From assembly GCF_947507565.1 (NCBI RefSeq), contig NC_089190.1:1302001-1366000 (forward strand): a stretch of DNA of 64,000 nt, given 5' to 3'. The stretch's first letter is position 1. Every line of letters begins with the position of its first letter. Position numbers and translations under genes: made by a program. Source of the stretch: Oscarella lobularis (taxonomy: Eukaryota; Porifera; Homoscleromorpha; Homosclerophorida; Oscarellidae). The notes under the pieces are model-generated. The model did not search any database, was not told where the DNA came from, and was given only the letters and a program-made list of their open reading frames with translations. Positions 59,701 to 64,000 of the stretch are shown in pieces.

Positions 59701-60828
59701 AGCAAATGATCGCAATCAGCAAACTGATACGATTTCCTAAGATAAAAGTGAAACGCCCCACCGCACTCGTTTAATTAATTAATTAATTAATTAATAATCA
59801 ATTTCTTTCTCTGATGTAGGCCGTTCCTCTCATTTCTCCCAAGCGTTGGCTGCTGAAACGCGGTCCTCTCGTCCATTGTCAAGTGGAAAAAGGCTTCGCT
59901 CGAATCAAAACGAGCCTCCACAACATCTACCTCTTCGTCTTCACGGATCTCCTTCTCGTAACGAAATCGAAGAAGCAACTCTCGTCAGTGGAATCGTTCA
60001 TCCACGTTCTACTAACTGATACGTTCTCTTCGCAGGGAAGAGTGGTACAACGTTCTCGACTACGCCCAGCGTCCGTTCGTTCAAGTCGAAGACATCGTCG
60101 ATCCGCCGTACACGGAATCGTCGGGCGGCGGCAGTCGCGGCGGCGTCACGCCGGAGGAAGGATACGCTCTGGCGGCGACTGGACGCAAGAACGTGTTCAA
60201 AGTCGTTTTGCTGGAAAATTCGAAAAAGAAGACGCTTTCCTTTCTGCTCAGCGCGGAATCGCAGTAAGGATCGAGCGTCGTCGACTTCGTTCTCGTGTAA
60301 AAATTGCGTTGTAGAACCGATAAGGCTCGTTGGATGCACGTCATCGAGGCTTCGGGTCAGAACGAAGCGTCAGCAGGCGAAACCGTCTACGGAGAATTCG
60401 GTATATAATTATTTATACGTCGCGGTGCGTCGCATACGAGGACCGTGTCTTTTGGAATAGACTGTCCCTACGTGAAGGCGACGTTCGATTACAAAGCGCG
60501 ACAGGAGGACGAGTTGAGTCTTCGAGAAGGCGACATCATTAAAGTTCTGCGAAAAATGATCGACGGCGAGTGATTAGATATTTCGTTTTCGATGCGCGAC
60601 TCATCTCGTCTTTGTGTAGGATGGCACGAAGGGCAGAGGCTCAGCGACGGCGAGTACGGTTGGTTTCCGTCGACGTACGTCGAAGAAATCGAAAGCGAGC
60701 ACTCGCGAGCGCGAAATTTGAAGAAGCGTTATCAACTCTTGACGGCGGCGACCGAAAGCTTTCTCGAGCCTCAATCCAATCAGGTTAGCGTTCGAAAGAA
60801 ATCCCGACTGTCGGAACTCTTTGGATGA
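56735..60828 (+). CDS. Ephexin-type Rho guanine nucleotide exchange factor (DH-PH-SH3)
   Basis: Activates Rho GTPases. The domain order DH, PH, SH3 is that of the ephexin family (NGEF, ARHGEF5/16/19/26). A short exon (MNATTIEEI, from 56735) joins in phase to 56821 onwards; an alternative ATG at 56783 lies inside that intron. The N-terminal half is long, Pro/Arg/Ser rich and probably disordered (PKPKPKPKPRPKQ, RPLPPPPVDQTPFRP). The DH domain covers about 58830-59760 with FELISSEMTYLSSLKILMDH, VYVKYCSNQ, YLLLPMQRITRFPLLV and LVKECNEGAKTMERM. The PH domain covers about 59820-60350 with KRWLLKRGPLVH and NIYLFVFTDLLLVTKSKK. The SH3 domain is at about 60465-60690 (VKATFDYKARQEDELSLREG, then GEYGWFPSTYVEEI). 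It ends at 60828. Confidence 0.9.
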
Positions 60829-61034
60829 TGATAATAAGGGCAATAGGCACGGATTAATTTTTTTAGAGCACTTCTGTTATTTAAAACCTAGATCTCTCGT
60901 TGAATTATAATGAAATAGAGGATGCGATGATTTCACGGGTAAGAACTTCTACTGGTACACTGCATCTCTTCGCGGTATTTATAGACGAAATTCTACTCGC
61001 ATGCGTTGCTAACAGATACGTATCTTGTCCCGTC

Positions 61035-62027
61035 TCATGACGGTGCTGATCTGCAGAAGAGGCTGCTATTCACCGGGCGTTCAATGCAGGGGATAGCCAA
61101 GCTGCTGCGTAGCTGGAGATCTTTATTGGCTCGGTGGGGATGGAGACGAGTTGATAGGTGTCGCGGTGCAGCGTGGTGGTGAGTGACTAGGGCGTCGGGA
61201 GCGTGGGGTAGATAGCTGAGTCCGTAGCTTGACATGTAGTCCCCCTTTGCCTCTATTTCGGCCTGTTTCTTCCATTTCTCCTAAACACATAAATTTATTT
61301 GAGGTCGTATGTTGTTATTTCCTGCGGCCAGGTGGCAGTACAAAGAGTCATTCTCTGTGTTCTCTATGCAGTGATAACGACCCTTTCATTTTCTCGTTTT
61401 ATGTATGCCATAAGATGTTATAAACGAAGTTCTCCACTGTGTATCTACACATATGTCGTTTCTTACTTGCAGTTTGGTGTATAGGCCGTATCGTTGACCT
61501 CCCTCCGACGCCGGCAATTGATCAATTGGTTCCGGCTGCCACGACATCTTATTCCGATCCCACTGTCGCACCGTCGGCGCGTAGCGAGGATCTAACGATC
61601 TCGTAAAGGTATCGCGGTAGAGCGGCAGCATGTTGTTCGAATATCGCGTTCCGTGATGAACGAACAGATGCTTCCGTCCTATTCCCTAAAACGCACGCTT
61701 CGACGCGCGTGCCAAAACTCCTTTTTCGCACGCCTTACGTCGCTTCTAGCTAGCGCGTTGCGTCGAAACGTCGCGTCGGGAAAGTGCTCGCCCTTGTAGC
61801 TTCTGTAGTCCTCGCGATGGGTGCTATTTGACGCGTGATTTCCCTTTTGAAACTAGAATTCTCAGATGTCAAATCCGACGTTATTTGGCAAACGGACTTG
61901 GGCGTACGTTTTGCTGATCTTCGAACCAGTTGCCGATTAGAACCCCTTTGGTATATCGTTGTTCTATTCTCCAACCCGGCTGGTGCCATTTCTGCTGATC
62001 GGCTCGAGCTGATGCCCACTCGTCCAT
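61035..62027 (-). CDS. CFAP107: Cilia- and flagella-associated protein 107
   Basis: Microtubule inner protein of ciliary doublets (human C1orf158). It begins at 62027 with MDEWASARADQQKWHQPGWR, then IEQRYTKGVLIGNWFEDQQN, matching the human WQIETKYSTKVLTGNW block. The second exon gives YRSYKGEHFPDATFRRN. The third, near 61690, gives GRKHLFVHHGTRYSNNMLPL and LDPRYAPTVRQWDRNKMSW, ending RYGLYTKLQ. The final exon starts with EKWKKQAEIEAKGDYMSSYG and runs to the TGA at 61035. Four exons, about 260 residues. Recognition rests on the ordered short motifs. Its presence fits a ciliated animal. Confidence 0.82.
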
Positions 62028-62229
62028 GTTTATAACACCGTCTCTATAGAAACACTGCCGGGATCTTTATTCACCCGGAACCGTTTCCCGCTTCTTGTGG
62101 GTCACCTAGCTGGGTCACCTTAGGACGTAAGAAACATATTTAGCAATAGTTAATTAAGACAACTTCCGTTTTTTCTCCCAGGTTGATTTCTACCTCTTCC
62201 GGCTTATTTCATACCGACCCAAGGTCACA

Positions 62230-64000
62230 ATGCTGTCCCTCCTCCTTTTCACGATCTTCCTCCTTGCTGGTCCTAGCGCTTCGTGGCCTATAGGTGCGAC
62301 GTAACTTAGCAAACGAACGCGCAGATCTTATTTGCATTTCAATACCTTTCTGAACGTATAGACTTCGAGCCGTGCAGCTTCGACGCGGACTCGTGCCAAT
62401 GGGGTCCTCCAAGTGCGTCAAACATCTCGTTCAACGTCTGGAAGCGCGTTTCAGCTCGCGACGGTTTTCGTCCGTCGACGGACGTCACGTATGGAAACGA
62501 ATACGGAAAGTATATGACAACAGAATCGCCTGCCAACATCAACAGCAACGCCCCCATCTCCGCATCCCCGTCGATTCTCGAGACGCGATTCTCGCCGGGC
62601 GACAACGTTTGCGCACTCGGTTTCCACTACGTCGCTAAATTGTCGTCGTCGAGCGGATTTCAACTTCGTTGTCTTGACGACGGCGGCGATGACGGGCACG
62701 TGACTAGTCTCGTGCAGATTGACGCCGTCGACGACTGGACGCGTCGCGTCGTGCGCGTGAATGCGTCGCACTCAAACACAATATTACAGTTCGTATATTA
62801 TCAAACGTCATTGGAAGACTACGCGGCTTTGGATAGCATCGAATTCATTCCGTGCACAAGTGAGAAAAAGCTTATACATACGTACGTATATGTATTACGG
62901 TTATATAAAGGGTGCACTTTTGAACGGGGCTTCTGTGATTGGGTTTCGTCTGAGTGGAAGTTAGCTCGCGGGGGCGAACAGTTTGGACCTCTGGTGGACG
63001 TAACGTTAAACAGCTCATCTGGACATTTTGTCTACGCTCATGGTGGTTTCAGCAACAACGTTGCTTCTTTTGCTAGTAGGGCTATCGCTGCTGCTGATAA
63101 TATCTGCTCCATTGGCTTCAGCTACTATGCCCTTGGAGGACGTTCGTCTGTTGCTTTTGAAACGGTAGACGGACAGCAACTATACAGTGAACCTCTTCGG
63201 GAAAGCAAGATGTGGCGATTCAGGCGGTTTTCCGCGTTAAAACGAAACGATTCCGTGCTATATCGCTACGTATTCTACTCTCGCTACGGGAGCGTGTTTG
63301 CTTTAGACGATATCGAGTACTACCCGTGTCCAAGTGAGTCCATCGAGAGATATGCATCAAGTTCTCAGTTTGACTCTCTATGTCTTTCTAGATTTCGAAG
63401 GCTGCTCCTTCGTTCGGGGTCCATGCGAATGGACGCAAAGTCCCATTCCAATTCAGGAGACTCGCTACGTTCCTTGGAAGGTGAACCGCTCCGGCTTGGT
63501 CGCCTATTTTCCTTCGACGATATCGTCAACTCAAAGCAAACAACTGGTGGGAAGTAGACTCGTTGGAGCTTGCTCACTGGCAATAAGTGTCGAATTCTCA
63601 AATTCCCTTTACTCGTCCTTTGTTCTCGTCAAAGCGCATGGCACACGGACAAAGATTACAGCCGTGAACGGTCTGTATCAGCGGAAGCAGATTGCCCTTC
63701 CAGAATCAGCTCGGTACGTTTCTGTTCTTGCCGTACCTTGGCATTTCGAGCACGGCTCGGTCACCATTCGCAGTCTCCAATATCTGTCGTGCCTCTGTAA
63801 GGAAATCGCGCGGCGTTCTCATCTCGTCGTTGAACGTTTGTTTTTCTCTGCGTAGATACTTCGTTTGACGTCTCCTCTCCCCTGAGGTGGATGACTCACT
63901 CGATGACGAAAAACCATTGGTGGATCAAGTCGCACTGCTACGATTGGTCTGGCTGCTCGCACGATGATCACACGTACGGATCGGGTAAATTCGCCGAAGT
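62230..64000 (+). CDS. Secreted or membrane protein with tandem MAM-like domains (5' part)
   Basis: The signal peptide MLSLLLFTIFLLAGPSAS starts at 62230. Three MAM-type modules follow, each opening with the Cys-rich start of the fold: DFEPCSFDADSCQW near 62362, then GCTFERGFCDW near 62915, then DFEGCSFVRGPCEWTQ near 63392. Each is followed by strands ending in a 'SIEFIPC' or 'DIEYYPC' pattern (LDSIEFIPCT, LDDIEYYPCP, IRSLQYLSCL). A further exon begins near 63857 and runs into the right edge (WWIKSHCYDWSGCSHDDHTY), so the gene is incomplete here. Extracellular, probably adhesive. Total architecture is unknown. Confidence 0.75.

Noticed and set aside
1-64000. tRNA, rRNA or CRISPR arrays
   Set aside because: No cloverleaf with conserved TTC loop, no rRNA block and no regularly spaced repeats were seen on either strand. 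A tRNAscan or covariance search would settle small RNAs.

Overview
The window looks like compact, gene-dense nuclear DNA from an early-branching animal. A sponge is the best guess, perhaps a homoscleromorph of the Oscarella type, but that placement is inference. Animal gene families (a FoxJ2/3 forkhead factor, a collagen-C1q protein, an ephexin-like RhoGEF, MAM domains, calpain-15, a transmembrane adenylyl cyclase) sit 70-700 bp apart. They are split by GT-AG introns mostly 45-100 bp long. Exon joins were worked out by eye from splice sites, reading phase and remembered family motifs.

Left block (about 0.7-14.2 kb): FoxJ2/3 (+), a secreted collagen-C1q protein (-), ZC3H15 (-) and AP2M1 (+) diverging from one short promoter, an unrecognised gene (-), and ALG3 (+).

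Accessory island (about 14.4-38.9 kb): repeated units of a Crinkler-type nuclease-kinase gene (+) facing an unknown partner gene 'F' (-). There are two intact nuclease-kinase genes and one decayed one. F occurs as one intact gene, one frameshifted, one truncated and one short remnant. Next come an inverted repeat, a cellular RNA-dependent RNA polymerase (+), a degenerate copy of the calpain-15 5' end, and a large CARD-containing gene (-) that is divergent from calpain-15 (+). The convergent 3' ends of calpain-15 and ASCC2 are duplicated around an inserted PD-(D/E)XK-like gene.

Right block (about 38.5-64 kb) is mostly conserved genes: ASCC2 (-), a transmembrane adenylyl cyclase (+), UFD1 (-), SLC25A11, DKC1, ACSF3 and SFT2D (all +, very tightly spaced), an ephexin-type RhoGEF (+), CFAP107 (-), and a secreted MAM-domain protein (+) that runs off the right edge.

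The most interesting part is the 14-39 kb island. It joins an amplified nuclease-kinase/F gene pair, an animal RdRP, a CARD plus KH-like protein and a second nuclease-like gene, with several local duplications and pseudogenes. That looks like fast-evolving defence or conflict DNA between housekeeping genes. The functional link is inference.
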